Origin: Roseobacter sp.
Lineage (GTDB): Bacteria; Pseudomonadota; Alphaproteobacteria; Rhodobacterales; Rhodobacteraceae
NCBI GenBank assembly: GCA_015665415.1
Contig: JADFAE010000012.1
Span: forward strand, 1-56,583
Length of the DNA: 56,583 bases
Direction: 5' to 3'
In this document: positions 25,748-36,368 of the stretch, piece after piece
Layout of the letters: each line of letters starts with the position of its first letter
Numbering within the stretch: the first letter of the stretch is position 1
Notes under the pieces: generated by a model
What the model was told of the DNA's origin: nothing
The model's input: only the letters and a program-made list of their open reading frames with translations
Databases searched by the model: none
Made by a program: the position numbers and the translations under genes

Positions 25748-26401
25748 ATGCCTGAGGTCATTTTCCCCGGACCCGAAGGCCGCCTGGAAGGCCGCTATCA
25801 CCCGCAAAAAGAAAAAGACGCGCCTATTGCCATCGTGCTGCATCCGCATCCGCAGTTTGGCGGCACCATGAACAACAAGGTCGTCTATAATCTGCACTAT
25901 GCGTTTTACAACATGGGATTTACCGTTTTGCGGTTCAATTTCCGTGGCGTAGGCCGTTCGCAGGGCGAATATGATCAGGGCATTGGCGAGCTTTCTGATG
26001 CCGCGTCGGCGCTGGATTACCTGCAGTCGATGAACAACAATTCCAAGCATTGCTGGGTTGCCGGCTTTTCCTTTGGGGCCTGGATCGGCATGCAGCTGTT
26101 GATGCGCCGCCCAGAGATCACCGGTTTTATCTCTGTGGCCCCCCCGGCCAATATGTACGACTTCTCGTTCCTGGCCCCCTGCCCTTCCTCTGGTCTGATC
26201 ATCAATGGCAGCGCCGACCGGGTTGCCCCACCGGCCGATACGGTCAATCTGGTGAACAAGCTGCATGAGCAAAAGGGCATCACCGTGACCCATACCGAGG
26301 TCGAGGGTGCGGACCACTTCTTCCAGGGCGATCACATGGACACATTGATGGGCCATACCACCGACTATGTGAAGCGTCGCCTGACGGAGAACAGCCGCTG
26401 A
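25748..26401 (+). CDS. Alpha/beta hydrolase (serine esterase-like)
   Basis: A 217-residue hydrolase resembling the small dienelactone-type family found widely in alphaproteobacteria: LHPHPQFGGTMNNKVV, FNFRGVGRSQGEYDQG, the nucleophile elbow GFSFGAWIG with Ser, Asp in INGSADRVAPP, and His in GADHFFQGDH. ATG at 25748 is chosen because the protein core starts with MPEVIF; the frame reaches back to 25685 close to the Irr box. First gene of a three-gene unit, with one-base and four-base overlaps downstream. Substrate unknown. Confidence 0.85.
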   Translation: MPEVIFPGPEGRLEGRYHPQKEKDAPIAIVLHPHPQFGGTMNNKVVYNLHYAFYNMGFTVLRFNFRGVGRSQGEYDQGIGELSDAASALDYLQSMNNNSKHCWVAGFSFGAWIGMQLLMRRPEITGFISVAPPANMYDFSFLAPCPSSGLIINGSADRVAPPADTVNLVNKLHEQKGITVTHTEVEGADHFFQGDHMDTLMGHTTDYVKRRLTENSR

Positions 26402-26643
26402 TGGGAACCATTGAAAAGCTGGCTGAAAAGCTGGCTTTTGATACGCTCAAAGTCCAGGACGCCATTGGCGAGGACCGGTTCTACATGGAGGTCGCCCAGG
26501 TTCTGGGGGCGGCCTCTCAATCCTTGGAAGAGGCCTTTCTGACCGAGGTTCGGGTGCGTCTTGCCGAGCAAAAGGCACGTGATTTCATCGGGGCCAAATT
26601 GGCCAAGATACAAAGCGATTTGGAAGAGAAAGCCCGGAAATGA
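26401..26643 (+). CDS. Small conserved-looking protein of unknown function
   Basis: An 80-residue, strongly charged and mainly alpha-helical protein (IEKLAEKLAFDTLKVQDAIG, VRLAEQKARDFIGAKLAKI) with no membrane segment. Its ATG overlaps the hydrolase stop by one base and its stop overlaps the next start by four bases, so it is very likely real. I do not recognise the family. It may form a coiled coil or bind one of its operon partners. Confidence 0.75.
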   Translation: MGTIEKLAEKLAFDTLKVQDAIGEDRFYMEVAQVLGAASQSLEEAFLTEVRVRLAEQKARDFIGAKLAKIQSDLEEKARK

Positions 26644-27809
26644 CACAACGCATCCGCGCCCAGTTTGCCTTTTTGCTGGAGGCAGACAAGCTGCGCAGCG
26701 TTGAGAGGCAAAATCTGATCCTTAACTGTTCGCGCCGCGAAAACTCTGCGGAACACAGCTGGCATTTGGCGCTTTATGCCTTGGTCCTGGCCCCCTTTGC
26801 CGCACCAGAGGTCGAGATCTCGCGTGTGATTCAGATGTTGCTGTTGCATGATCTGGTCGAGATCGACGCGGGCGACCACCCGATCAGTGACGCGGTAGAC
26901 TGGGATGCGGTGGCAGCGGCTGAACAGGCTGCCGCAAAGCGTCTTTTTGGTCTGCTGCCCGCAGATCAGGGGGCCGCGCTGCAGGCGCTATGGCAGGAAT
27001 TCGAACAGGCTGAAACGGCGGATGCGCAATTTGCCAAACGTCTGGACCATTGTCAGCCGATTTTTCAGACGCTTTATGGGGAAACGCCGCTGGCGGAGCA
27101 CATCGAAGTTGTGCGCAACAACCTGTTTGATGGTCGCGCCGCGGCTTTGGAGCAGAGCTTTCCCGAAGCCTTTTGTCATGGCATGGAGCTGCTGGGGCAT
27201 GAGGTTGCCCACGACAGCAGCGCGCTGACCCGACGCCTGCCCTTCCTCAATGAGGTTGATGCCCTTAAATCCATTCTACGAGCCACACGTCTGGGAGATG
27301 GCTCGCGGCAAGAAAATTCAGCCGAGCATAGCTGGCATATCATGCTGTATGGCTGGATCCTGGCTGAGCACGCCCAAGAGGCGATCGATCCCGCCCGGGT
27401 GCTGCGGATGCTTTTGCTGCATGACATCGTTGAGGTGGATGCCGGAGATACGCCCATTCATGGGGCTCAGGATCCGGCCGCCCAAGCAGAACAAGAGGCT
27501 TTGGAGCAAGCCGCTGCAACCCGTCTGTTTGGGCTGCTGCCGCCGGAACAGGCCCAGGAGTTTCATGCGCTCTGGTGTGAGTTCGAGGCGGCAGAAACTG
27601 CCGATGCAGTCTTTGCCAAATCCATCGATCGGGTGCAGCCTGTCTTGCTGAACCTGTTGAACGGCGGCGGCAGCTGGTTGGATTACGATGTCAGCCTGGC
27701 GCAGGTTGACAGTCGTGTCGGAACCAAGGTCACACTTGGTGCCCCCGCCGTCTGGACACATGTTCGCGCAGAAATAACTCCTTGGTTTGCGCGTCACGGG
27801 CGCAGCTGA
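26640..27809 (+). CDS. Tandem HD-domain phosphohydrolase
   Basis: A 389-residue protein made of two HD domains in a row. Copy 1 (about 1-195): ENSAEHSWH with His39, LLLHDLVEIDAGD with His70-Asp71, and Asp136. Copy 2 (about 200-389): ENSAEHSWH with His230, LLLHDIVEVDAGD with His261-Asp262, and the matching Asp in AKSIDRVQP. Both copies keep every metal ligand. Each resembles the YfbR-like 5'-deoxynucleotidase group (HD_3), where single-domain proteins of about 200 residues are usual. Probably acts on nucleoside monophosphates; third gene of the hydrolase operon. Confidence 0.85.
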   Translation: MTQRIRAQFAFLLEADKLRSVERQNLILNCSRRENSAEHSWHLALYALVLAPFAAPEVEISRVIQMLLLHDLVEIDAGDHPISDAVDWDAVAAAEQAAAKRLFGLLPADQGAALQALWQEFEQAETADAQFAKRLDHCQPIFQTLYGETPLAEHIEVVRNNLFDGRAAALEQSFPEAFCHGMELLGHEVAHDSSALTRRLPFLNEVDALKSILRATRLGDGSRQENSAEHSWHIMLYGWILAEHAQEAIDPARVLRMLLLHDIVEVDAGDTPIHGAQDPAAQAEQEALEQAAATRLFGLLPPEQAQEFHALWCEFEAAETADAVFAKSIDRVQPVLLNLLNGGGSWLDYDVSLAQVDSRVGTKVTLGAPAVWTHVRAEITPWFARHGRS

Positions 27810-27812
27810 CCC

Positions 27813-28619
27813 TTAGTCGGGGCAGCTGTCATCTACGCCGTGACGGGCCGGGTCAAAGCTGGAGACCTGCGCCTGTGTGGCGGACAGGGTCAGAAAACCA
27901 CCCGGGGGCAGCTCTTTCCACCCGTCCTGATCGGCCTCCAGCGGTTCCGACACCACGGCCCAGCCCTGACGGGACGCGCTCCATCGATAGTAGAGCGATG
28001 GCGCGATATGATCAGAAGAGTAGCGCGCCGCATAGAGGTGGTGGCCGTCAGAAAAGGCCGCTGACAGCCGCATATGGGGCGTGATGCCGCGCTTGCGTGA
28101 CAGGATCTCCATTTTTGCAACGGCCCGTTCCATCGCCTGTAATGGTTGTGCATCCAGGCCTTCTTTGAGGGCAAGCAGAAACAGGATCTCGCTGTCCGTT
28201 GCGCCCTTGCGATGTGGGTACAGCGCGTCGGGAACACACATGTCGGCGTAACGGCGAAACCTCTCAAAGCCGCCCACCTGCCCGTTGTGCATAAAAGACC
28301 AGCGTCCGGCCGCAAACGGGTGGCAGTTGTTGCGACTGATTGCCGAACCTGTCGAGGCGCGCACATGTGACAGGAAGAGCCCGGATTTCACCTGATACGA
28401 CAACGCGCGCAGATTGGGATCAGACCAGGCGGGATAGACATCCCGGTACAAACCCGGTTCCTCCCGACTGTCGTACCAGGCAACGCCAAAGCCGTCGCCA
28501 TTGGTGCTGGTCTTGCATTCGGTGGCTTCCTGACTTTGCGCCACCAGCGAATGACCGGGGCGGGAAATGATATCCTCCAGATAGATGGGGGATCCGAGAT
28601 AGGCGGCCCAACGACACAT
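27813..28619 (-). CDS. Class II glutamine amidotransferase (YafJ-like)
   Basis: A 268-residue Ntn-hydrolase. The N-terminal sequence MCRWAAYLG gives the nucleophile Cys2 after Met removal; TNGDGFGVAWY, NNCHPFAAGRW and FMHNGQVGGF are the typical glutaminase motifs. It has no synthetase domain, as in YafJ and EgtC proteins. EgtC (ergothioneine) is an alternative, but no ergothioneine genes are near. Convergent with the tandem-HD gene, only three bases apart. Confidence 0.88.
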   Translation of the reverse strand: MCRWAAYLGSPIYLEDIISRPGHSLVAQSQEATECKTSTNGDGFGVAWYDSREEPGLYRDVYPAWSDPNLRALSYQVKSGLFLSHVRASTGSAISRNNCHPFAAGRWSFMHNGQVGGFERFRRYADMCVPDALYPHRKGATDSEILFLLALKEGLDAQPLQAMERAVAKMEILSRKRGITPHMRLSAAFSDGHHLYAARYSSDHIAPSLYYRWSASRQGWAVVSEPLEADQDGWKELPPGGFLTLSATQAQVSSFDPARHGVDDSCPD

Positions 28620-28945
28620 CTTGAGCTGAACTCCTGCAATTTGACATCAACGGAACGCTTCTGCACCTCAACCGGGCTGACTTGCCTGAGGGATAACAGT
28701 TGTTCCTTTATATAGTAAGAATTCGGGAAAACTTCCCGGTGCCGCAGGGCATAGGGCCAGAAATCGATTTGGTCGAGACACCGGAGTGCACAGGTACTTG
28801 TTCATTGATGCAGCGCAGCACCTGACGAAGACGCTCTGATGTGCATTTTCGTCACCGTGCCGCCGTTTCCGGACTATCGGGCGCAAATGGCTTGCGGTAG
28901 GTCAGAGGAGACAATCAGGAACAGGTATTTGGAAAAGGACAGGCA
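28620..28945. other. Intergenic region between divergent genes
   Basis: 326 bp without a gene. There is a short hairpin CGGGAA/TTCCCG (28724-28729 with 28733-28738) and an AT-rich TATATA patch near 28709-28715 that could be the -10 region for the minus-strand amidotransferase. Nothing else is recognised. Confidence 0.5.
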
Positions 28946-29281
28946 ATGCCGGCGCATTACATCTATTTGGTCTTGGCGATCATTACCGAAACCATCGGAA
29001 CCTCTGCCCTTCAGGCCAGCCAGCAGTTCACCCGGTTCTGGCCCTCCGTTCTGGTTCTGATTGCATATGCGCTATCCTTCTATCTGATGGCGTTGACGCT
29101 GAAATTCATGCCGGTCGGCATCGTCTACGCCATCTGGTCGGGACTGGGCATTGTGTTCATCGCCATGATCGGCCTTTTGGCTTTTGGCCAGCGACTGGAT
29201 TTGCCGGCCGTTCTTGGCCTTGGGCTGATCATTCTGGGGGTGCTGGTGATTCACCTCTTCTCCCAAAGCGCGGGCCACTGA
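28946..29281 (+). CDS. Small multidrug resistance (EmrE-type) transporter
   Basis: A 111-residue, four-helix SMR transporter of the inner membrane that works as a dimer with proton antiport. The essential Glu14 is in AIITETIGTSALQASQQFTR, followed by AYALSFYLMALTLKFMPVG and the helix 3-4 signature GIVYAIWSGLGIV. Exports cationic drugs or guanidinium-like compounds depending on subtype; the WSGLG form and the SALQAS segment suggest the multidrug type. AAGGA precedes the ATG. Confidence 0.94.
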   Translation: MPAHYIYLVLAIITETIGTSALQASQQFTRFWPSVLVLIAYALSFYLMALTLKFMPVGIVYAIWSGLGIVFIAMIGLLAFGQRLDLPAVLGLGLIILGVLVIHLFSQSAGH

Positions 29282-29420
29282 TCACCACCCTCACCGCCTA
29301 AATTCGCGCAATTGGGATGCAGCTTTTGCGCTCAACCCGTTTTTACCGCTATTTCCTCTGGCCTTTGGGCCGGGTTCGGGCTATGGGCGGCGCAACTTCC
29401 TTACAAAGGCTGACGACGTC

Positions 29421-31238
29421 ATGGACATGCGCAACATTGCGATCATTGCTCACGTGGACCACGGGAAAACCACCCTGGTTGATGAGCTGCTGAAACAATC
29501 CGGCGCCTTCCGCGAAAACCAGGCTGTGGCAGAACGTGCCATGGACAGCAACGACCTGGAACGCGAGCGGGGCATTACCATTTTCGCCAAACCAACTTCG
29601 GTTGAGTGGAACGGCACCCGTATCAACATCGTTGATACCCCCGGTCACGCCGATTTTGGTGGCGAAGTTGAGCGGATCCTGTCCATGGTTGACGGTGTCG
29701 TGCTGCTGGTGGATGCCGCCGAAGGCCCAATGCCGCAGACCAAATTCGTGACCTCCAAGGCCCTGGCCCTGGGCCTGCGCCCGATTGTGGTTTTGAACAA
29801 GGTCGACAAACCCGACGCCGAGCCCGATCGGGCCCTGGACGAGTGTTTTGACCTCTTTGCCTCGCTGGACGCCACCGAAGATCAGCTCGATTTCCCGCAT
29901 ATGTATGCCTCCGGTCGCTCCGGTTGGGCTGATGCAGAGCTTGACGGCCCCCGCAAAGATCTGCACGCGCTGTTCAACCTGATCGTGAACCACGTGCCAG
30001 AACCCAAGCAGATCAAGCGCCAGAGCGAAGATTTCCGCATGCTGGCCACTACTCTGGGCTCTGACCCCTTTGTGGGCCGTATCCTGACCGGTCGCGTTGA
30101 AAGCGGCACCCTGAAGGTTGGCGCCACCGTGCAGGCCCTGTCCCGTATCGGCCAAAAAATCGAACAGTTCCGCGTCACCAAAATTCAGGCCTTCCGTGGT
30201 CTGGCGCAGCAGGACATCGAAGAGGCCCAGGCTGGCGATATCGTTTCGCTGGCAGGCATGACCAAAGCAACCGTGGCTGACACCATCTGTGCGCTGGCCG
30301 TGGATGAAGCCCTGGATGCCCAGCCGATTGACCCGCCTACCATCACTGTAACCTTTGGCATCAACGACAGCCCACTGGCCGGTCGTGACGGCAAAAAGGT
30401 TCAGTCGCGCGTCATCCGCGATCGCCTGATGAAAGAGGCCGAAAGCAACGTTGCGATCAAAATCTCCGACACCCCCGGTGGCGAGGCCTTTGAGGTTGCC
30501 GGCCGTGGTGAATTGCAGATGGGTGTTCTGATCGAGAACATGCGTCGCGAAGGCTTTGAGCTGTCGATCTCGCGTCCACAGGTTCTGTTCAAAGAAATCG
30601 ACGGTGTTCGCATGGAACCTGTTGAGGAAGCCACCATTGACGTGGATGACGAATACTCCGGCGCTGTCATTGAAAAACTGACTGGTGCGCGCAAAGGCGA
30701 GCTGGTTGAAATGAAACCTGCAGGCGCTGGCAAGACCCGTATCATCGCGCATGTGCCCTCGCGCGGGTTGATCGGCTATCACGGTGAATTCCTGACCGAC
30801 ACCCGTGGCACCGGCGTGTTGAACCGCGTGTTCCACGGCTGGACCGCCCACAAAGGCTCCATTCCCGGTCGTCGTTCAGGTGTTCTGATTTCCATGGAAA
30901 ACGGCCAGTCCGTGGCCTATGCCCTGTGGAATCTGGAAGAGCGCGGCAAGATGATGATTGGCGCGCAGGCCGATGTCTATCAGGGCATGATCATCGGTGA
31001 GCACTCCCGCGACAACGATCTGGAAGTGAACCCGCTGAAGGGCAAAAAGCTGACCAACGTGCGGGCTTCGGGCACCGATGACGCGGTGCGTCTGACCACG
31101 CCTATGTCGCTCTCGCTGGAAGAGGCCATCGCCTATATCAACGATGACGAGCTGGTGGAAGTGACCCCAAATACCGTTCGTCTGCGCAAGCGCTATCTTG
31201 ACCCACATGAGCGCAAGCGGATGGCACGCGAGGCCTGA
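29421..31238 (+). CDS. typA: Translational GTPase TypA/BipA
   Basis: Ribosome-associated GTPase of 605 residues, involved in 50S assembly and stress adaptation. G motifs: [15 protein letters not shown] (11-25), [30 protein letters not shown]. The C-terminal half has the EF-G-like domains III and V and the TypA-specific C-terminal domain ending in [14 protein letters not shown]. Monocistronic with its own terminator. An internal start at Met3 is possible. Confidence 0.97.
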   Translation: MDMRNIAIIAHVDHGKTTLVDELLKQSGAFRENQAVAERAMDSNDLERERGITIFAKPTSVEWNGTRINIVDTPGHADFGGEVERILSMVDGVVLLVDAAEGPMPQTKFVTSKALALGLRPIVVLNKVDKPDAEPDRALDECFDLFASLDATEDQLDFPHMYASGRSGWADAELDGPRKDLHALFNLIVNHVPEPKQIKRQSEDFRMLATTLGSDPFVGRILTGRVESGTLKVGATVQALSRIGQKIEQFRVTKIQAFRGLAQQDIEEAQAGDIVSLAGMTKATVADTICALAVDEALDAQPIDPPTITVTFGINDSPLAGRDGKKVQSRVIRDRLMKEAESNVAIKISDTPGGEAFEVAGRGELQMGVLIENMRREGFELSISRPQVLFKEIDGVRMEPVEEATIDVDDEYSGAVIEKLTGARKGELVEMKPAGAGKTRIIAHVPSRGLIGYHGEFLTDTRGTGVLNRVFHGWTAHKGSIPGRRSGVLISMENGQSVAYALWNLEERGKMMIGAQADVYQGMIIGEHSRDNDLEVNPLKGKKLTNVRASGTDDAVRLTTPMSLSLEEAIAYINDDELVEVTPNTVRLRKRYLDPHERKRMAREA

Positions 31239-31261
31239 TTTGATTTCGTCATGTTGCAATG

Positions 31262-31289
31262 GAAAGGACCTCCAATTGGAGGTCCTTTC
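31262..31289. terminator. Hairpin after typA
   Basis: GAAAGGACCTCC (31262-31273) pairs perfectly with GGAGGTCCTTTC (31278-31289) around AATT, making a 28-bp palindrome between typA and the convergent next gene. A short T-rich stretch follows. Likely used from both sides. Confidence 0.75.
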
Positions 31290-31321
31290 TGGTTTCTCGG
31301 GTGGTGAAAACGGGATGAGGC

Positions 31322-31792
31322 CTAAAGTCGAATATCGACCAGAGAGGCCGTAGGATCGAGCCCGGCTTCCTCCAACTGTTCTTGCAGATAGGCCTGGAAT
31401 TCATCTGCGCTGGTCAGCTCATCACTTTCCAAAGCCTCCAAAACGGATTCCAGAACTTCGACCGCGGCCTCATTCACGCCACCCGTCTGACCGCCGCCTT
31501 GGCCACCTCCCGGGCCACCAGGTGGTGGCGGACCTTTAGGAGCGATGCCCGCTTGACTGGCCAGATCCCGTGCATTGATCCCAGCAGTGCCAAGCGCATC
31601 TCCAAGCGCCTTACCAGGCTGAATACCCAGCTCTTGAATGCCAGAGACGATTTCTGCGGCATCTTCGTCAGAGATATTGTCGGTGTCATAGTTGGAAAGG
31701 ATGTCTTGAAGGCCGGTTTCCTGCTCTTCAGAAAGGGATTGCGTTGGTGGCGCAATCATTTGAGGCGTCATGCCTCCGATTGAACTGATCAT
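31322..31792 (-). CDS. Acidic two-part protein with a Gly/Pro linker
   Basis: A 156-residue protein, not recognised as a named family. The N-terminal half has two acidic segments (LSNYDTDNISDEDAAEIVSG resembles an EF-hand-like loop), a low-complexity linker about residues 85-105 rich in Pro and Gly, then a second acidic helical half (VESVLEALESDELTSADEF-like) ending in SLVDIRL. No signal peptide or membrane segment. The start has AAAGGA nine bases upstream. Possibly a calcium-binding or regulatory protein; unproven. Confidence 0.7.
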   Translation of the reverse strand: MISSIGGMTPQMIAPPTQSLSEEQETGLQDILSNYDTDNISDEDAAEIVSGIQELGIQPGKALGDALGTAGINARDLASQAGIAPKGPPPPGGPGGGQGGGQTGGVNEAAVEVLESVLEALESDELTSADEFQAYLQEQLEEAGLDPTASLVDIRL

Positions 31793-31986
31793 CTTCTGCT
31801 GTCCTTTTAGCGCAACCTCCTGGTTGCAAGCAGGAAACTAATTTCAGCACCCTTTCGAAGGGTTAATTCGGCAATTTAAACTGCTTATGCTTGTTCACAA
31901 AAAGAGTCCGAGAAAGCCGACGGAAAAATCCGGCTCTCCCGTAGTCGCGTATGCGAGCGTAGATGACGGTGCTTTCGTAGAGTCAG

Positions 31987-32274
31987 CTATTCGTCGATTT
32001 CGACCACCATCAATTCACGTTCGGACGCGCCGCGCGCATGATCCAGTGCCTCCTGGTATTCCGTGCTGTGATAGCAATCGACGGCGGCTTCCAGGCTGGG
32101 AAAGCGGGCCACGACATTGCGGGGACGTTCCTTGCCCTCCAGCTGCACATACCGGCCGCCACGGGCTATGAAACTGCCGCCATGTTTTGCCACAGCCGGC
32201 CCGGCGAGTTTGGCGTATTTTCCATAGGCTTCATCGTCGGTGACGGTGACATGTGCGATCCAAAGTGCGGGCAT
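31987..32274 (-). CDS. DUF1330 family protein
   Basis: A 95-residue dimeric alpha+beta barrel type protein: MPALWIAHVTVTDDEAYGKY at the start, GGSFIARGGRY and VARFPSLEAAVDCYHSTEYQ in the middle, matching DUF1330. Family members have no established function; some bind small ligands. The start at 32274 follows GGAGGAACCCCC; the longer frame upstream is rejected because it overlaps the alaS terminator and end. Confidence 0.88.
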   Translation of the reverse strand: MPALWIAHVTVTDDEAYGKYAKLAGPAVAKHGGSFIARGGRYVQLEGKERPRNVVARFPSLEAAVDCYHSTEYQEALDHARGASERELMVVEIDE

Positions 32275-32375
32275 GGGGGTTCCTCCGGTTGGTGCCTTGC
32301 TTGTGGCGTAGCATAGGCAATTGCGGGCGTAGGTCGATGGTATTTTTGACCAAATGGTCGAGTTCAAATTAAAAC

Positions 32376-32399
32376 GCCCGCAGCCAGATGGCCACGGGC
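32376..32399 (-). terminator. Terminator of alaS
   Basis: GCCCGCAGCC (32376-32385) and GGCCACGGGC (32390-32399) form a hairpin with two mismatches in the stem. Read on the minus strand it follows alaS and runs into GTTTTAATTT. Confidence 0.55.
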
Positions 32400-32437
32400 A
32401 TTTGCTGTTCTGTGATGGGGCACCCCAGAGGTATACT

Positions 32438-35089
32438 CTAGCCAGCGAGGAAGGCTTCTGCAGCGGCAATGGCGTCGTCCGCTCCGGCAAAGTCTTTCCC
32501 ACCACCCTGGGCCATATCCGGGCGACCGCCGCCGCCTTTGCCACCCACGGCTGGAACGGCGGCACGCAGGACATCAACCGCCGAGACCTCTCCGGTCAGA
32601 TCGTCGGTGACGCCGGCCGCAACAGCGACTTTGCCGCCTTCTTCGGCGACCAGCAGAATTACGCCGGATCCGATGCTCTGTTTATGGGCATCAATTAGCC
32701 CCCGCAGATCCTTTCCGGACACGCCCTGCAAGGCCTGGGCGAGGAACTTCTTGCCACCAATCTCTTTGGCCTCAACGCCGCCGCTGGCACCACCGCCCAT
32801 GGCAAGCTGTTGCTTGAGATTGGAAATCTCGTTCTGCAGCGCTTTACGCTCCTCCATCATGGCCTTCAGACGGTCCATGACCTCACCGGACTGGGCCTTG
32901 AGGGTCCCTGCTACTTCGGCCATCCGGCCGGCTTCGCGCTCCAGGTGGTCAAAGGCAGCTGCCCCGGTCAGGGCCTCGATGCGACGGACCCCCGCAGAGG
33001 AAGCGCTGTCGCCGAGAATGACAAAGGTCCCGATATCGCCGGTCTGGCGCACATGGGTGCCGCCGCACAGCTCGATCGAATAGGTATTGCCGTCCTGACC
33101 CTTGCCGGTGTCCGCTTGGCCCATGGAGACAACGCGGACTTCATCGCCGTATTTCTCACCAAAGAGCGCCTGTGCCCCCAGGGCGCGCGCATCATCAGGT
33201 GTCATGATACGGGTTTCAACGGCGGTGTTCTGGCGGATATAGGCATTCACATCTGCTGAGACCCGGGCCAATTCTTCCGGGCTCACCGCTTTGGTATGGC
33301 TAAAGTCAAACCGCAGACGGTCGGCAGCATTCAAGGACCCGCGCTGTGCCACGTGGTCGCCCAAAGCATCGCGCAGGGCCTCGTGCAGCAGGTGGGTGGC
33401 CGAGTGGTTGGCGCGAATGGCAGAGCGGCGGGAGGGATCCACGGTGAGCTGTGCCGGGGCACCGGTTGTGACCAGCCCCTCAACCACTTCGCCCATGTGA
33501 ATGAAAACGCCGGCCGCTTTTTGGGTGTCGGTAATCCGGATCAGGCCTCCATCGACGCGCAGCTCACCACTGTCGCCGACCTGGCCGCCGGATTCAGCAT
33601 AAAAAGGCGTCTGGTTCAACACCAGTTGTACATTGTCGCCCTGCCCGGCCTCTTTGACTTCGCCGCCATCCTTGACCAGGGCAACCACCTGTCCCTCGGC
33701 GCTTTCAGTCTCGTAGCCCAGGAAATCGGTGGCCCCGTGTTTGTCGGCGATATCAAACCAGATGGTGCTGTCAGCGCTTTCGCCGGAACCGGCCCAGGCC
33801 GCGCGGGCCTTGGCTTTTTGCTCGGCCATGGCGCTGTCGAACCCATCCGTGTCCACCTCGCGGCCTCTTTCGCGCAACGCATCCTGGGTCAGATCCAGCG
33901 GGAAGCCAAAGGTATCATAGAGCTTGAAGGCAGCAGCCCCGGGCAGAGGCGCTGCATCCGCCAAATTGGAAACTTCTTCGTCGAGGAGTTTCAACCCGCG
34001 TTCAAGGGTTTGCTTGAAACGGGTCTCTTCCAGACGCAGGGTCTCTTCGATCATCGATTGGGCTTGGCCCAGCTCTGGGTAGGCCGCACCCATTTGTTGC
34101 ACCAGGGCTGGCACCAGACGGTGCATCACCGGATCCTTGGCCCCTAGCAGATGTGCGTGACGCATGGCGCGGCGCATGATGCGGCGCAGAACATAGCCGC
34201 GACCGTCATTCGAGGGCATCACCCCGTCGGCCATCAGGAATGAGGTGGAGCGCAGGTGGTCCGCGATCACCCGGTGATGCACATTCTGATCGCCGTAGGG
34301 GTCAGAACTGGTGATATCCGCCGAGGCCTCGATCAGGGATTTGAACAGGTCGGTGTCATAGTTGTCATGGCTGCCCTGCAACAGGGCGCCAATCCGCTCG
34401 AGCCCCATACCGGTGTCGATGGACTGCATCTCCAGAGGCACCATCGAGCCGTCATCGAACTGTTCGTTCTGCATGAAAACGACGTTCCAGATTTCGATGA
34501 AGCGGTCACCGTCCTCTTCGGGCGAGCCGGGAGGTCCCCCCCAGATGTGATCGCCGTGGTCATAAAAGATCTCGGTGCAGGGACCGCAGGGGCCGGTGGG
34601 CCCCATCTGCCAAAAATTGTCCGCCGTGGCGATCCGAATGATCCGGTCCTCGGGAACGCCGAGTTTCTTCCAGATTGCATAGGCCTCGTCATCGGTGTGA
34701 TAAACCGTGGTCAGCAAACGGCTCTTGTCGATGCCGAATTCCTTGGTGATCAGCTCCCAGGCAAAGGTGATCGCTTCTTCTTTGAAGTAATTGCCAAAGG
34801 AAAAGTTCCCCAGCATTTCAAAAAAGGTGTGGTGGCGCGCGGTATAGCCGACATTGTCGAGATCATTGTGCTTGCCGCCTGCCCGCACGCATTTCTGCGA
34901 GGTGGTGGCGCGATTGTAATCCCGGGTCTCAACCCCGGTGAACAGGTTCTTGAACTGGACCATGCCTGAGTTGACAAACATCAGGGTCGGATCGTTGCGC
35001 GGCACCAGGGGGCTGGACTCGACCACCTCGTGGCCCTGCTTGGCAAAATAGTTCAGAAAGGTGGAGCGGATGTCGTTCAGCGAAGCCAT
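32438..35089 (-). CDS. alaS: Alanyl-tRNA synthetase
   Basis: Class II synthetase of 883 residues. It has the N-terminal catalytic domain ([37 protein letters not shown]), the editing domain zinc motif [12 protein letters not shown] with [10 protein letters not shown], and the C-terminal domain with DHA1-like [16 protein letters not shown] at 35089 gives the standard N-terminus ASLNDIRS; the open frame to 35113 is slightly longer. Located downstream of recA on the same strand, as in many bacteria. Confidence 0.97.
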   Translation of the reverse strand: MASLNDIRSTFLNYFAKQGHEVVESSPLVPRNDPTLMFVNSGMVQFKNLFTGVETRDYNRATTSQKCVRAGGKHNDLDNVGYTARHHTFFEMLGNFSFGNYFKEEAITFAWELITKEFGIDKSRLLTTVYHTDDEAYAIWKKLGVPEDRIIRIATADNFWQMGPTGPCGPCTEIFYDHGDHIWGGPPGSPEEDGDRFIEIWNVVFMQNEQFDDGSMVPLEMQSIDTGMGLERIGALLQGSHDNYDTDLFKSLIEASADITSSDPYGDQNVHHRVIADHLRSTSFLMADGVMPSNDGRGYVLRRIMRRAMRHAHLLGAKDPVMHRLVPALVQQMGAAYPELGQAQSMIEETLRLEETRFKQTLERGLKLLDEEVSNLADAAPLPGAAAFKLYDTFGFPLDLTQDALRERGREVDTDGFDSAMAEQKAKARAAWAGSGESADSTIWFDIADKHGATDFLGYETESAEGQVVALVKDGGEVKEAGQGDNVQLVLNQTPFYAESGGQVGDSGELRVDGGLIRITDTQKAAGVFIHMGEVVEGLVTTGAPAQLTVDPSRRSAIRANHSATHLLHEALRDALGDHVAQRGSLNAADRLRFDFSHTKAVSPEELARVSADVNAYIRQNTAVETRIMTPDDARALGAQALFGEKYGDEVRVVSMGQADTGKGQDGNTYSIELCGGTHVRQTGDIGTFVILGDSASSAGVRRIEALTGAAAFDHLEREAGRMAEVAGTLKAQSGEVMDRLKAMMEERKALQNEISNLKQQLAMGGGASGGVEAKEIGGKKFLAQALQGVSGKDLRGLIDAHKQSIGSGVILLVAEEGGKVAVAAGVTDDLTGEVSAVDVLRAAVPAVGGKGGGGRPDMAQGGGKDFAGADDAIAAAEAFLAG

Positions 35090-35185
35090 GGATAGGGATC
35101 CCTTTGCGGGCAATGTTCAAGGTTGGAAAAAGGTTTATCCGCCCTATCTGCCCCTGTCCACAGCCCGAACCACGGCAATGATATG

Positions 35186-35212
35186 AAAAAGGACGCAGCA
35201 GAGGCCGCGTCC
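35186..35212 (-). terminator. Rho-independent terminator of recA
   Basis: On the minus strand a 9-bp stem GGACGCGGC/GCTGCGTCC (one G-U pair, loop CTCT) is followed by TTTTT. Plus-strand arms are 35191-35199 and 35204-35212. It separates recA from alaS. Confidence 0.85.
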
Positions 35213-35247
35213 CATAAAAAGATCGATCTGGTTGCCTGATCCGCAGG

Positions 35248-36312
35248 TTAACCTTCAAGAATATCGTCATTATCCGCCATGTCTGGGCGGTCGAATTCCA
35301 GCCCATGTGCGGCCCTGATCTTGTCTTCGATATCAAAGGCGGTCGCGGAGTGATCGCGCAGGAATTGTTTGGCATTTTCACGCCCCTGCCCGATCCGCTC
35401 ATCTCCGTAAGAGAACCAGGAGCCGGATTTGTTGACAACACCAGCTGCAACCCCAAGGTCCAGAAGTTCCCCCATCTTGGAGATGCCTTCGCCATACATG
35501 ATGTCGAATTCAACCTGCTTGAAGGGCGGTGCCACCTTGTTTTTGACCACTTTTACCCGGGTGGCATTGCCGACGATTTCGTCGCGGTCCTTGACTGCGC
35601 CGATACGGCGAATGTCCAGACGCACCGAGGAATAGAATTTGAGTGCGTTGCCCCCGGTGGTGGTTTCCGGAGAGCCAAACATCACACCAATCTTCATCCG
35701 GATCTGGTTGATGAAGATCACCATGCAATTGGACCGGCTGATCGATCCGGTCAGCTTGCGCATGGCCTGGCTCATCAGGCGGGCCTGAACGCCCACGTTG
35801 GAGTCGCCCATGTCGCCTTCGAGTTCCGATTTCGGAGTCAAGGCAGCCACCGAGTCGACGATGACCATGTTGACCGCACCCGAACGGACCAGAGTATCAG
35901 TGATTTCAAGTGCTTGCTCGCCGGTATCGGGCTGCGAGATCAACAGCTCATCCAGATCAACACCCAGCTTGGCCGCATATTGCGGATCCAAGGCATGTTC
36001 CGCATCCACAAAGGCGCAGACGCCGCCCTTTTTCTGCTGCTCAGCCGCGCAATGCAGTGTCAGCGTGGTCTTGCCCGAGCTTTCGGGCCCGTAGATCTCG
36101 ACGATCCGGCCCATCGGCAGACCGCCGATTCCCAAAGCGATATCCAGCCCCAGAGATCCGGTCGAGCTGGCCTCGATCTCCTGAATGGCACCGTCGCCCA
36201 ACTTCATGATGGAGCCCTTGCCGAACTGCCGCTCAATTTGTGCAAGCGCGCTGTCGAGCGCCTTTTGCTTGTCACCGCTTACTTTGTTTTTCATGGTCAA
36301 AAGATCCGCCAT
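35248..36312 (-). CDS. recA: Recombinase RecA
   Basis: DNA strand-exchange protein and SOS co-protease, 354 residues. Walker [10 protein letters not shown], Walker [11 protein letters not shown], loop L2 region [22 protein letters not shown] and the N-terminal [13 protein letters not shown] are intact. ATG at 36312 ([10 protein letters not shown]) is chosen over 36339. An alphaproteobacterial SOS box lies upstream, so it is under LexA control. Confidence 0.98.
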   Translation of the reverse strand: MADLLTMKNKVSGDKQKALDSALAQIERQFGKGSIMKLGDGAIQEIEASSTGSLGLDIALGIGGLPMGRIVEIYGPESSGKTTLTLHCAAEQQKKGGVCAFVDAEHALDPQYAAKLGVDLDELLISQPDTGEQALEITDTLVRSGAVNMVIVDSVAALTPKSELEGDMGDSNVGVQARLMSQAMRKLTGSISRSNCMVIFINQIRMKIGVMFGSPETTTGGNALKFYSSVRLDIRRIGAVKDRDEIVGNATRVKVVKNKVAPPFKQVEFDIMYGEGISKMGELLDLGVAAGVVNKSGSWFSYGDERIGQGRENAKQFLRDHSATAFDIEDKIRAAHGLEFDRPDMADNDDILEG

Positions 36313-36368
36313 AGTCCCTTGTCCCCTTCTATGTGTCATACAGCTGCGCTTGCGGCAATCACTGCTTT

